A stretch of DNA of 64,000 nucleotides, taken from the NCBI GenBank assembly GCA_013399305.1, contig VXAI01000274.1:374341-438340 (forward strand), in the 5' to 3' direction. The stretch's first letter is position 1. Every line of letters starts with the position of its first letter. This DNA comes from Rostratula benghalensis. Taxonomy: Eukaryota > Chordata > Aves > Charadriiformes > Rostratulidae. Made by a program: the position numbers and the translations under genes. Below the pieces are notes generated by a model. It was not told the DNA's origin, made no database searches, and saw only the letters and a program-made list of their open reading frames with translations. Below, in pieces: positions 37,867 to 49,623 of the stretch.

Positions 37867-39281
37867 TGATTCTGCACCCTCCAAAGCCCAGCAAAGCCCT
37901 CTCATAACATCTGATTTCTTCAGTTTCTAATTTTGCTTTATATCAGATCCGCTTCTGAGACAGTCAGGAAGACAAGTAGAGATAAAGCCATCTGGCAGCC
38001 TGCCGACTGAAGAGATACGTTACTTAGTTCTTTGTTATTAATGGTTTTGTTGATAACAATGAACACGAGTTTTCACAAATGCAGTCAGTAGTGCACAAAA
38101 ATTAAAATAAATACACTTTCTACGTCTAATTGAAATGTTTTTCTATGACTGAGATCATTCTGTTCAACACTTTTTTCCTCCAAACTACTAACCTTGCCTT
38201 GGCAGCTTGACAAGTCTGTATTGGCATTACCAAAACGTTCTCACAGATTTCCTGTGCCTTGACTCTCCCACCATAAGAAAATATACATGAGGGCTCACGT
38301 TAAAAGACTTCATAAACCCAAGTTCAAGAGCTATAAGCAAAATAAATTAGTCCCACACATCTTGCAATGGCGTAAATGTTATACTTTCCACTACACTGGT
38401 CAATCCATTCATTCAGAAGTACTGTTGAATTCCGAGTATTTCCAAAACTTTCCATTTAAGCCATTAGAAAACTTTGGTTTGACATCACAAGGTGGTATGT
38501 CAGTCAAAAAAAAAGTTGATAAGACAATTCCCACCTTGACAGGCGAAGTCAGGCTGGCCACAAGCTTTCAAATGCTGTTAAGACCAGAGCTAGTATGCTA
38601 TGGCTGAAAGTTGGAAAATAATAGCAGGTCAGAGAAGCAATCCCACCTGAGAAAAGGAAGTTAAACTGTCCTGTATGTTTGTGCTAAAGGGAACAATTAT
38701 TCATATATGAATTACTCATGTTTGTGATACTGTACCACTTTCATATCTGTTTATGGTACTAATAGTTAAGGTAATTTAAAACTAAACATGTGAAATTTCA
38801 TAACTTTAGGTTTTATGATTTCAGAGTAAAACATTTAAAATATTGTGATTAAAATATTTTGGGAAGGTATTTTTCACTTGGAATTTTTTTTTTTTTTTAA
38901 TAATATTTAGATGAATCCCACTGTGGATTATGTCAGACTTGTCGTATTCCATCATGTCAGCCATCAGGAAGATAAATGGAACAAAGGATAGAAACAAAGA
39001 GGTAGGTTACTGTGCAGGAGACAAATCAGGATGTATATATAGTGAGAGATAAAGAGGATGACATGAAAGGATGAACGCAGAACTGACAGTACAGTATGGA
39101 GCAGAGGACAAAAAAAGCAACGTTATAATGAATAGGGAAGATAACTCTATACAATGGTGAAAATCCCCATTAATCCACCTCCAGTAAGCAGTCTAAAAAT
39201 ACTTTAACAACTTTAATGTGTTTATGTGCTTAAAGATTATGTGCTTAAAGTTTTAGGGTATCGCTACAATTTTGTTTGGCC

Positions 39282-39298
39282 TTTTTTTTTTTTTTTTT
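39282..39298. repeat. Poly-T run (T17)
   Basis: Seventeen consecutive T with no attached repeat body. Confidence 0.95.
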
Positions 39299-42200
39299 GT
39301 TTCCCTCCCGATCAAATATCCTGGAAACAGATTTTCCTGGGTCATACACTATAAAAAAATTATGTCAAGGGGACCTTAATGCATTGTTGGTGTTTATACC
39401 GTCCTTGCTTTTAACATCGCACTGACCCAACTTATTGTTCATGATAGTGCCTTTGAGTGCTTTTTCCCACCCGAAAAATATGCCCCCCATCTGCAAGCGC
39501 ATCTTGTCCCATCCATTTTGTCTTTCCAGAAGTGTTAATCATGAACTATACTGTTAGCAAACACAAAGGGAATGATAATATAAAGAATCGTTGTGTTAAG
39601 ATATCCCATGGCAGTGCAAGTGAGTTTGTTGCGACTATGGAGAGCCGAGGTCTGTAGCGTTACAGCAGATTTCTTGTTCCCCTGACTGGGCACTGAACGG
39701 TGACGAGGTGCCCGTCACCCTGATACCTAAGCCCTTGTGAAAACCATGCTGCCTGCAGTGAGCTGTTCTTCCTGCTATTTCTCAAACAGATGTTTTCAAA
39801 TATTTCAATTGCTTGGATGGCATGTTAAAAGAAAGAAGATTTTATGGATTGTCTTTTCCTTTCTTTGCTGACTGAGTAGCATCCCAGTGGTATTTACAGC
39901 AGTTGATTATACGGAAACATAACGTTAAGGAAGAGCATTTGATTTTTTTCCCTCTGTCATCTAATGTAATTGAACTGTGAGAAAGAGGAAAAGCAGACTC
40001 GTGTGATTTGCCACTCTCTTGATGACAAGCAGCATGTATCATCGTGTTCCACAGGAATCAGTTTGGGAACCACCCTCTAGGATCAAGCGCTATGAAGTGA
40101 AATATGTTGTCTGTGGCTGCTCTTGGACATGAAGCTCCGTGAGGAATTTAGATCTCCGTTTCAGAAGCAAAGATGGTGGGAGAGCTCTAGTGAATACCAA
40201 TTCCTGCTCTCCCAGAGGTGAATGTCCAACACACAGATCTATAATCACAGGTGTTTTGTATCACTGCCTGTCAGCTGTCACGGATCTTGATCTTAGAGTA
40301 TGTAAACTTTCTTCATAGATGTTTTTTAAACATAATCCATAAATTTCAGTGTTTGCTTTAGAAAGGCAAGTCTACATTTCTATGCACACGGGTGACAGCA
40401 AAGCAAGCTTTTTGCCCAGCGGAGGCATATTTTTACTCACTGGGCAGCAAGAAACACCTGCACCTCAGGAAGGTTATTGGAGAAGGTTGTCAGAAAAAAA
40501 GTCTTCTTCATGGGACACTGTAAAGAATCTACCACTGCAGAAAGGTGAAAAAAGAAATACACTGGAAAGCAGCCCCAAAATAATTCCCAGGATGTGGCAA
40601 GTGTGTTGAAGGAAAACCAAGACAGGAGGAGAAATTAAAAACAGAAACAGGCACAGCTCTTTATCTGAGATAAATTTCCACCTCTCACATGGGAATAAAT
40701 ATTATTTTCATACTTAATGGAACCAAAATTCCTTCAAGATTCTTTTTTCAGTTGAGGGATAATTTCAATTAACCTCATGTTTTTTAACTCTCATGTGAAT
40801 TCCCCTGATAGCTGGCATCCAGATATTGAAAGGAATGATGCTATTTACAAGTCATTTGGGGAGAGGTTTCAGTAATTTGTACTTCATTTATGTCATCTGT
40901 GTACAAAGCAACACTTGTAGGTTAAGGGAGTCAATAATTGACCCTAGGCTAATGATAACTATATGTTTTTTGCTACGAGGTCAGAAAAGACCCTAGCGTA
41001 TCTACCAGACAGGTAAGGTGTCTGATTGTCCTGTCTTAGCATCTAGAAGCACTGAATGGTGTCATCTTTTCACCAGAAATTATGTTCTCCATAAACCTAG
41101 TTGTAAATTGTCACTAAGAGAAAAACTGAAAGAATCTGCAGATGAAAACATAGCTTAGAATACTGTAACATCAACTGACAAAATCCTAGAAGCTGAAAAT
41201 GTGATGTAGGTCACAGCCTCTGTTCTTCTTTGCAGTCGCACAAGAAGGCAAAGTTACACTCCTGCCATTGAATTTCCTGCCTTTTGTAATTTTTGTCATG
41301 ATGTTAACATTGATAAGCATTCAGCAGTGGCAAAGGGGTGTGTGAAAATGATCGGATAAATGCAGTATTACTGTGCATATAATTAAAATAATAGCAGAAA
41401 ACATGCACAAGCTACTGTTGTACTTGACTTGTTTGACTTTCATCGGTTGAGCTAGAGTCTGTACTTAGTTTCAAGTGTTAAAATGAAGTGGAGATGAGGG
41501 AAATGTGCTAATTCTCGAACCATTGCCCTTCTGAAGAGTGACAAGGTGGAATTTTCTAAGATACTTGAAATTTCAGTCCACTGGTATGATTATAGCATGT
41601 TGCAATGCAAAGTGGAATTTCCTAGTTAAGAATGTATCTCAGGTTCCTAAGCCCCAGGCCAGTGAAAGCTGAGTGTACTCTGAAGGTGAAAGTGTTCAGT
41701 CTCCAAAGCAAGAGAGCCATCCACATCAATTTGCAGCAGGCGAAGTGGCATCAGCTGTGGGAGGTAAGCTTACAAAGTCTGGCTTAGAGAACTCTACTGC
41801 TGAAGTCACACAGCACAGAATGAAGTAATCTGCATAAACAAATTAGAGACTTATAGCTAAAATGCTCCAACGCCACTGAGTCCATAGAAGCATAGTGCTG
41901 CAGGGACGAAGATGATGTAGGGGAAGTAATGTCTCCTGTACAGCATTAAATGGTTTTGACTCCATTGAGGAAGGAACTTGATTATTTTATATTCTGCAGC
42001 AGCTGGGATTTACATCAGAACATACATTAGGGAAATCTGTGAAGTAAGCTTTACTTGTATGCAAAACTTTGAGATTTTACATTTACAAGTACATGTTCAA
42101 ATATATAACTCTGTGTGAATCTGTATCCCACTCCTCCCCCTGAGATTCACTGAGGAGTGAGCACCAAATCTGGAAAAAAAAAAGCCCTCAGTCAAAGCAG

Positions 42201-44021
42201 CCAAAATTCTCCTGGTACTACCACTACAATAGTACTGATTAGGCACATCGATTCAGTGCAAAGTTAAAAAGAGGCCCAGGCTGCCTCTTAAGTTTTATGG
42301 CCTCTGATGATTCTCTAAAAGCACATGGACTATGCATTTCATTATTATAGTGGTATCTGAGCCTGAAAGCAGCGAAGTTTTCTGGTTTCAGGTTTCACTT
42401 TCCTCTTCTGAGACGAGTAATGCAAAAAATTGAGTTAAAATTGTCTGGCAGGAGATAATTAGGTAACATTTATGGAAGAGTGCTAGAAATTGTGATAATA
42501 CTGCATTTTCAAGAGAACTTTAGAGCTTTCATATAACACCTGTTTGTTTTAATCACATCTTATTTTCTTTCAAAATAGGGTTAATTGTAGAGATAAAATC
42601 TGAAAGCAGAAATTGCAACCTGATACTTTAATTTATTGAATGCAAGGTGTCAATTTAAGTTTCTGTAAAAAGGTGTACAGAAGTGCAATCTGTATGGAAT
42701 TGAAAAGGCAAATGTATGGCAAATGTTGCTATTAGCTATATACAGACCCAGATCCAGAGAAATCCATATGTGGGAGAACCTATTATCCAGGCAGTGACCT
42801 AGAACCAAGCTTTGTTGCCAACTTTATAGACAGTTCTGAACTTCCAGGAAGACTTTCCTTCAGCTCCAAACTGAAATGCTTCTTCTATTCCTAAATTTTC
42901 TAATATTTGTTGTACACTTATAACAGTTTCAGCAACTGCATACAAAGAGCAAGTATTGTAGAAAATATGTTTTCCCTTATAATGAGAGCAAATAGTAATG
43001 GAGATCCTTAAAAACGCAATATAACTTTTGATGCACCATGGAATGATACCTGCTGTTCTCATCACAAATATCTGCTACTGTGGCAAAAAAAAAGCTTCAT
43101 TGACATAATTTAATATATTGTTTATATCCAAACATACAGCTTTTACTCACAGATAGCTTTCCGTGAATATATGCTCTCTTTTTTTCATCTATAGATCTGA
43201 AATGGCATATACATATTTGAAAAGTAAACGTATTATTACAGGAAGAAAACTTCGTGACAGAAGCTGTCAACATGAGACCTTGATCAGTGTCCTCTATCCT
43301 CACTAGTATCCTCAGTTGCTTCTTTACGAAAAAGGCTCTCTGAGATGCTGAACACCTGAAAGTCAGCTGAGTTCATAGCTTCAGGTTCCCACCCTTGAAT
43401 TTTTTTTTTAAAAGTTAAAGTTTTCAAGATATAGCTTTCAAGCACTTTTATTTACTGGGAAGCTAGGCATCATACATCATTATCTTCTTATGAACAGTGT
43501 GAATGTACTATTATATATACCCACTTGGAAATATATGTTGAGATTGTACATTTACAGTATTTTTCTCCTCCTTTGTGACATGCTATTGGACTCCAAATAT
43601 TGTGGTTTTCCCTTTTTTAACAAGTTGCTCTCATCATTTTCCTCTGACCCGGTAGCTCCGTGAGGAAGAGGAGGTTCAGTGGAAGCTACATAATGTTCTC
43701 AAGGAATGACTTTCTGCCTCACAAGTTTGATATCTCAGATTATTAACTTTAAGCTCTGCTATTGAGTCCAGCAGAGCATGATTTGAAAGAGATAGCACAA
43801 AGAGAACGGAACGTGTACTAGTCCAGTGATTTGTCTTGATTTTAATCGATTCTTGAGCAGTCTTCAGGCACAACATGTAAAAGGGCTTGTTGTTGTAATG
43901 CACCTGCTTCCACTGTGCTGTTGATTGTGTTCCTGTAATAGCATGGCTGGACAGCTAAACAGAAGTTGACAAGATGTAGTGATCAACAGAAATGGTACAG
44001 ACATATCTGTCCAGAAGTCTG

Positions 44022-44066
44022 TTTAAGTGTGTATGTGTGTATGCATGTATGTGTGCATGTATTTAT
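44022..44066. repeat. (TG)n/(TATG)n degenerate microsatellite
   Basis: Mixed tgtgtatg, tgcatgtatg and tgtgcatg units in one block. Confidence 0.85.
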
Positions 44067-47000
44067 TTGAGGTGCATGTCATTCTTTAAAAAGAAATAAA
44101 TAGTAGAGAAAAAAAAAATTAGTGGTGGTCCCATAGCCTTGCACTCTAAAGCATGAGCAAATAGGTGGATGGCCTATACTGTGGCTGAAGGACACCCTGG
44201 AAATGAGTTGGGAAGGGAAAGACAATAATGGCAATGGCAAAAAAGGTAATAATAATATAAAATTATTGTTGGCACCTACTTTTGAAGCAGAAACAAACCT
44301 GAGGCAAGAATCAAATCTAAAAAGGTGAATATTGTGGCAAACCAACACTCGCTCCTGATAATGTGTGCAAGTTGGAGCATAACACTACTTTCACCCAACA
44401 CCCTTCTTCCATTGTCATGGCGCAAATTGTTATTCTACAGTGGGGTGAAAACCAGGAGACTCTAAACAGGTATGGTTGTAATTGCCGTTGTAATATTTTA
44501 TTAATTACTTCAAGTGTTTAGAAGGCACTTCTTCAAAAACTGTACTTCAGTTTTGACTAAAAAGATTTAGCCTGTTTCATCACCCCATTAAGTTTTGTTA
44601 ATGCAGCAAAGATGGTGTAGAAATCAGGGAACAATTCAACCCCCCAGGCATTACTGACATGATGGTTTGGCATGGTTTTACATCTCTTGTGTGTACTTCA
44701 AATAAACAGCAGACTTCTTTACTTTTCATTTTACCTTTTCCTTTTCTGAAGTTTGACAGGAATATGTCTAACCGTGATGTTATGAAATACTTCTAGGTCC
44801 AGTAACACATGAAAAGCTTTGATCAAATGACTCTCTGTTCATACAAAGACCTCTTCTTTTTGTTCCATGATTTGAGGGGATTGAAAGGCTGCTATGATAG
44901 TAGGACCGTCTGTTCCAATATGGAAGAGTAGATGCTTTATATAACAATTCTGGGTTGTGGAGCACAGCATTATGATTTCCCTATGGGAGAATTTCCCTGG
45001 GGTGATATGGAACTAGAGGCATAAGCTTTGTGATTCACAAACTACACCCAGAAGCTCATAAAAAAATAGTTTAATTAGGAGGGCTGTCTGAGAGATATAC
45101 TAGACTACAGTATTGCCACTAGAGCTAGCCAGGAATTTTGTGACAAAATAGCTTTTCATCATACAAAAAATGATTTATCAAACCTAAAACTTTCAGTGGA
45201 AACTTTTTCTTTCATCCTACCTTTCGGAAAAAGATTTTGCAGGCTGAGGGTAGAAATAACGACAAAAGTCAGAAAGCTAAGTCAACACTGCCACATGACA
45301 AGGGAAGCTCATCAAAAACACTTGGCCTGGTTCAGGCTGGAGACTCAGCTCTTGACTTTCCAAATGTTCCCCACGTAGGTTGACTTTCCAAATATCACCC
45401 ACAAATAATTCCTCTTCTTTTTCTCCAGAGGGGTCACTTTCTCTTTCACGGTAGCTGTTCTGGTTTGTGCCTTGGTCTTCCACACTCCCGGTGAATTCTC
45501 CTACACTGCGGTTTCACCCTGTGATGGCACTCTGGCTGTTCCACTGCTTGAAAGGGAGTGACTCCAGGAAGGGGGCTGAGCAATGAGGGCTTTCATTGGC
45601 ACTGAGGGGGAACAGCTCCCACACCCAGGTGAACCCATTGACTTCCTTGTCATCTTCTTTCCCTCTCCTGCTGAAGAAATTGAGGTGGGAATTTCCTGCC
45701 CTCTGTTATTCTTCATCACATGCTTCTATTTTTCAGTAACTGGTTAACGTGCAGCTCTTCCCTCCTGAGCTCCACCGCAAGATATATCCTCCGAGAAGTC
45801 TGGGTGTATTGTGTTACCACTCCTGCAAGGACATGCTTCAGGTGACAAACAACATGTTGCTGCCTGGGCCTGATCGGGAATATTTCTTTCTGAAAGCTGC
45901 TTTATTCCCTTCTGTGAGAATGTCTTGAGAGGAAGAAATATGCATGTGAGCTCTTGGGACAGAGGAGTTCTGTTGCCAGCATCAACATTGGGAAGCTCGG
46001 GCAAATAAATTCTAGATTAGATGTATTTTAATTTAAGCATTGACTGCGCTGTTCTTGCAGTGATCTTTTCATCACACACCTTTCTTTTTTCGTTTCTGCT
46101 GTTAGCACCTGAAAAACCTATTTTATCCCTTAATGTACTAATATTACTTCTCTCTTTGGAAAATCTTTTCCCCTTTGTCCAGATCGCTGCTGCTTTGTTC
46201 TGTTCTATGAGGGTCTCATAAATACAGGACAAAAAAAAAAATATATAAAAATTTAAAAAAGTCTTTTCAAAAGCAGTTGAATTGTGTGGATTGTGTTAAG
46301 CCTAATACGTATTCAACTGAACATTGCCTGCCCTTACAGTCTCAACTATCCTTTGGTCTGTTTGGAGAATTGAACTGTAACACAAAATTTCTCAGTCACA
46401 ATAATTTGGGGATAAGGAGATGGAAAGCATGTCTGCTACTGAACTTTGCCTTTCCTGAAGGTCAAATAGATTTGGCTACATCCATGTCTAACTAGACACT
46501 GTATTGTGAGCAAGACCTTTTTGCCACTCATTATTTTCTAATTTCTCCACATGGCTGGACCACGTAACACAACAACAGGCAAAATATATAATTTGAGGAC
46601 AGTTTGTATTATTTATTCATAGGCAGCAACACGAACAGTTATGCCAGTGAGCACAAGTAGCAAAACCCCTATTAATAAGAAATAAGGTGTTACAGAAACT
46701 AGTACAACTTCCCCTCCCCACAAGTGCTTCCTATCATTTGAGTCCAGTTATTGATCATAATAAGTTCTGTTAGTAAGACTTTTTATAACTTGCTGAGGGA
46801 AGGAAAGCATGATGCCAGAAATAGGCAGTCAGGATTATTATTAGTCTGTTCCCACAAAATCATATCATCATCTTAAATTTAGTATATTTGGATTTTCTTT
46901 TTTAATATTTGCCTCTGATTTATTGTATTAAGATTTGTGTGTAAAGCATTTTGTGTCACAGTAAGGACAAGGCGTTTTTTAAAAGGAAAAAGAAAACAGA

Positions 47001-47638
47001 TTTTCACATAATACCTTCAATTCAGGAGATGCGATCTAGGAAAACCACCACATAGCACAAAGCTCTCAATAAAAATTGCAAGAGTATACAATACAGCCTC
47101 AAAATTATAATTTTTTTCAATGCAGGTTTCTGTCCTGATAGAAGAACATCCAGAGTTCAGATCCAGCATACAGAACAGTCCCTCTTGAATTCATGAGTTC
47201 TTTCCTAACTAGGACAAGAAAAGCATTTACTGTCACTTCCATTTGCACTGCAGCAAAATATGACACTTTAATTCATTGTAAGGATTGCACAAAAGAGTCT
47301 CATGATGTCTGTATTTGGTATACAACAGTAACTTTTGCTTAAGAAAAACAATTGCTGTTTGGAATAAGTTCAGTGGCTCCACAGACTTTTCACAGTCTAA
47401 CTGTTGGAGAAAGATTCATGCAGAGGCCATTAAAAATTAATATTTCAAAAGTGAACTCTATTGTATGCTTGGCAGGTTTTTTTAGCTTCCAAAACTATTT
47501 TTATTGTTTCTCAAAGACTAAATAATATATACTCAATGGGAGAAATTATCCTTTTGCTTACCACTGAGTGGGTCCAGAATAACTCTGTTCTCTTGAACGG
47601 TATCACTTCAGCAAAAGGGAAAGCAGGATTAGGTCCTG

Positions 47639-48140
47639 TATTTCTTTCAGTTCATTGTGTTTCTGTATATGTACATGTGTATTTCACAACTTTCCCAGTG
47701 TTAGTTAATAAAGTATGTGTTGGGTTGTTTTCAGTTTGGGCAATTCTATTTCTCTTTCTCCTATAGGTATTTCATAAAATACTCTTTAAGCCCATATTTA
47801 CCACTCTCCGTAATATTTCTAGATATATAATATACTTCTAGGTATAGAGGTATTTTATGGTCTTCCTAATGTTTGTTGATAAAGTAAGTATTTCTCAGTT
47901 ATTGCAATACTGTATCTCTCTCTATATATAAAGGAGGTATTTCACACTTCTGTGGCTGGGAGTATTCTTCCATTTGTCTGCAATATTTCATTACAGTGTA
48001 TTTGAAAGTTCCAAAATTGATTTTTCAGCCTATAATGTGTTTTGTACAGAACTTTCTTAGTCTTAATATTGATTTCACTGTATCTTTGTGTCTAAATTTT
48101 TTTGTACTTCACAATTTTCTTTAATATTAGCTTTGGGTAT
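47639..48140 (+). repeat. Degenerate tandem array, half-unit about 85 bp, double unit about 171 bp
   Basis: The anchor gtatttcac or close variants recur at 47679, 47767, 47850, 47938 and 48103, giving spacings of 88, 83, 88 and 165. A second anchor, ttaataaagta at 47705, recurs as ttgataaagta at 47876, an offset of 171. Similar cttcc...taatattt endings follow each anchor. The units are strongly diverged and pyrimidine/AT-rich. The array explains why the plus strand stays open through part of it (47461-47766) without coding for a known protein. Confidence 0.65.
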
Positions 48141-49480
48141 AAAAGGAAATGCTATGTCTTGCTCTTTGGTGCTGCTTGGACTTTCTGAGTCCCCTCTGCT
48201 AGTAACGCTAACTTGAGTCTTAAATTGACTTAAAAGGCAGGAATCCCTCCAGATGTCAAGAAAACCACGACCAACATTAAAAAAAATCTACCCATCAAGT
48301 TCTGTGGAGAGTCATTCTCCCCTCCTTACCTCCCTAACCCCCCAGCTCATCCTCCTGCATTCCAGTTTTCATCTCTCTTCTTCTTTACCTCCCAGTTTTC
48401 CGCTTTTCACTTATTCACTATGTACTTCATTATCCTTCGGCTCCTTTTCCACATGTTGTCCTTCTCTTTTTTTCCCATGGCACCTTACCCAATTACACTA
48501 TTCCCTGCTTCTTCTCTTCTAGCCTGCTTTTCTGCTCTATTTCCCCATTTTCTGCCACAGTCCCATTTAAGGATTGCAGAAACAAAAGCTAATTTTTTTT
48601 TTACTAGGGGCAATTTAATATTTGCCTGCAATGGCTTCAGAGAGGTAGTGACCATTTTTGTAGAAAGTATTCTAGCTACAAGTTTATTCAGAGTGGTAGG
48701 AGAAAATCACATTTTGGTAAAGGGGAAAAGCCTTAGAGATTGCTTCAGGAAGTGAGTTTAAAGGAAACAATGACAGTTGTCACAGTTGTGGCAATCCTGT
48801 AAGTATTGGGAACACAACTCATAATATCCTGCTCTGCAAAATGTGCTTTCTCTCCTACTCTCAGTTTCTGTAGACAGTGAGGTAAAATGGGAAAAAAGAA
48901 ATGACCTGTGAGGAGAGGAAAGCATGTATGAACCACAGAGGGAGATGAAAGCTGCACTTTTCATTTAAGGAGAGGGTATTTCTCTGCTGCTTTATTCTAT
49001 TATTTTTTTTATTTATTATTATTTAATGCAACTAATCTGATATTAGGCTACAGCAAATGTAATGAATACTGAATTGTTTTCCACATAAGGAAAATGTTCC
49101 AAAATACTAGAAACAGGCTCTATTTTTATAATATTGCTTTCCACAGCAATATTTACCTTTTTCCTCTCTGTTACAACATGCTGTAATAAATGTAGAGGGA
49201 AGGAAGTGACAAAGCAAGCTGGAAAATTAGGAGTAATTGGAGTTGCATATGGAGGTTATAGGACTACAATGCAATGGGCCTAGAATTACAAAAATATTTT
49301 TTCTAATTTTATATTGGGCTTTAATATATGTTCAGTTTACTTTTCACAGAAACCTGTGGGGAGTGCTGTGCATTTCTTATGGTGGTTCACAGTTACTTAT
49401 ATAGGTATTTCTGGATTCCCTTTTGCTGTTCACTAAGAGTCTGAACAAGATTCAAATGATGGGTGGACTGAAAACTACAT
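48141..49480. other. No gene recognised; unassigned DNA
   Basis: A C/T-rich stretch runs from about 48300 to 48580, and an ATT/T-rich patch lies at 48995-49026. Open frames (111 codons at 48420-48755) follow from the pyrimidine bias. Confidence 0.5.
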
Positions 49481-49623
49481 GATCTCCATCCCTGGAAGTG
49501 TTCAAGGCCAGGCTGCATGGGAGTTTGAGCAACCTGCTCTAGTGGGAGGTGTCCCTGCCCATGGCAGAGCGGTTGGAAGTTGATGATCTTTAACTTCGCT
49601 TCTAACTCTAACCATTCTATGAC
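49481..49623 (+). mobile_element. CR1 LINE 3' end, about 140 bp
   Basis: Starts at gatctccatccctggaagtg (the last ORF2 codons, SLEVFKARL-like) and goes on with ttcaaggccaggctg, gtgtccctgcccatgg, ggttggaagttgatgatctt and a degraded 'taactctaaccattctatga' end. It belongs to a CR1 subtype with the gcaacctg...ctagtgg...gtgtccctgc signature, so it is a different subtype from the copy at 34.2 kb. Non-coding relic. Confidence 0.9.

Larger units (their letters stand above)
34949..47638. other. No gene recognised; long unassigned AT-rich stretch
   Basis: Nearly 13 kb without a recognisable repeat body. Open frames reach 124 codons (36058-36432, plus) and 106 codons (38287-38607, plus), without a domain. 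Simple sequence: T17 at 39282-39298 and a TG/TATG patch at 44022-44066. Perfect hairpins lie at 35645-35671 and 37839-37866, and a splice-bounded open segment at 41658-41763. A C/T-balanced stretch at 39380-39680 with several CpGs may be conserved non-coding DNA. Confidence 0.5.
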
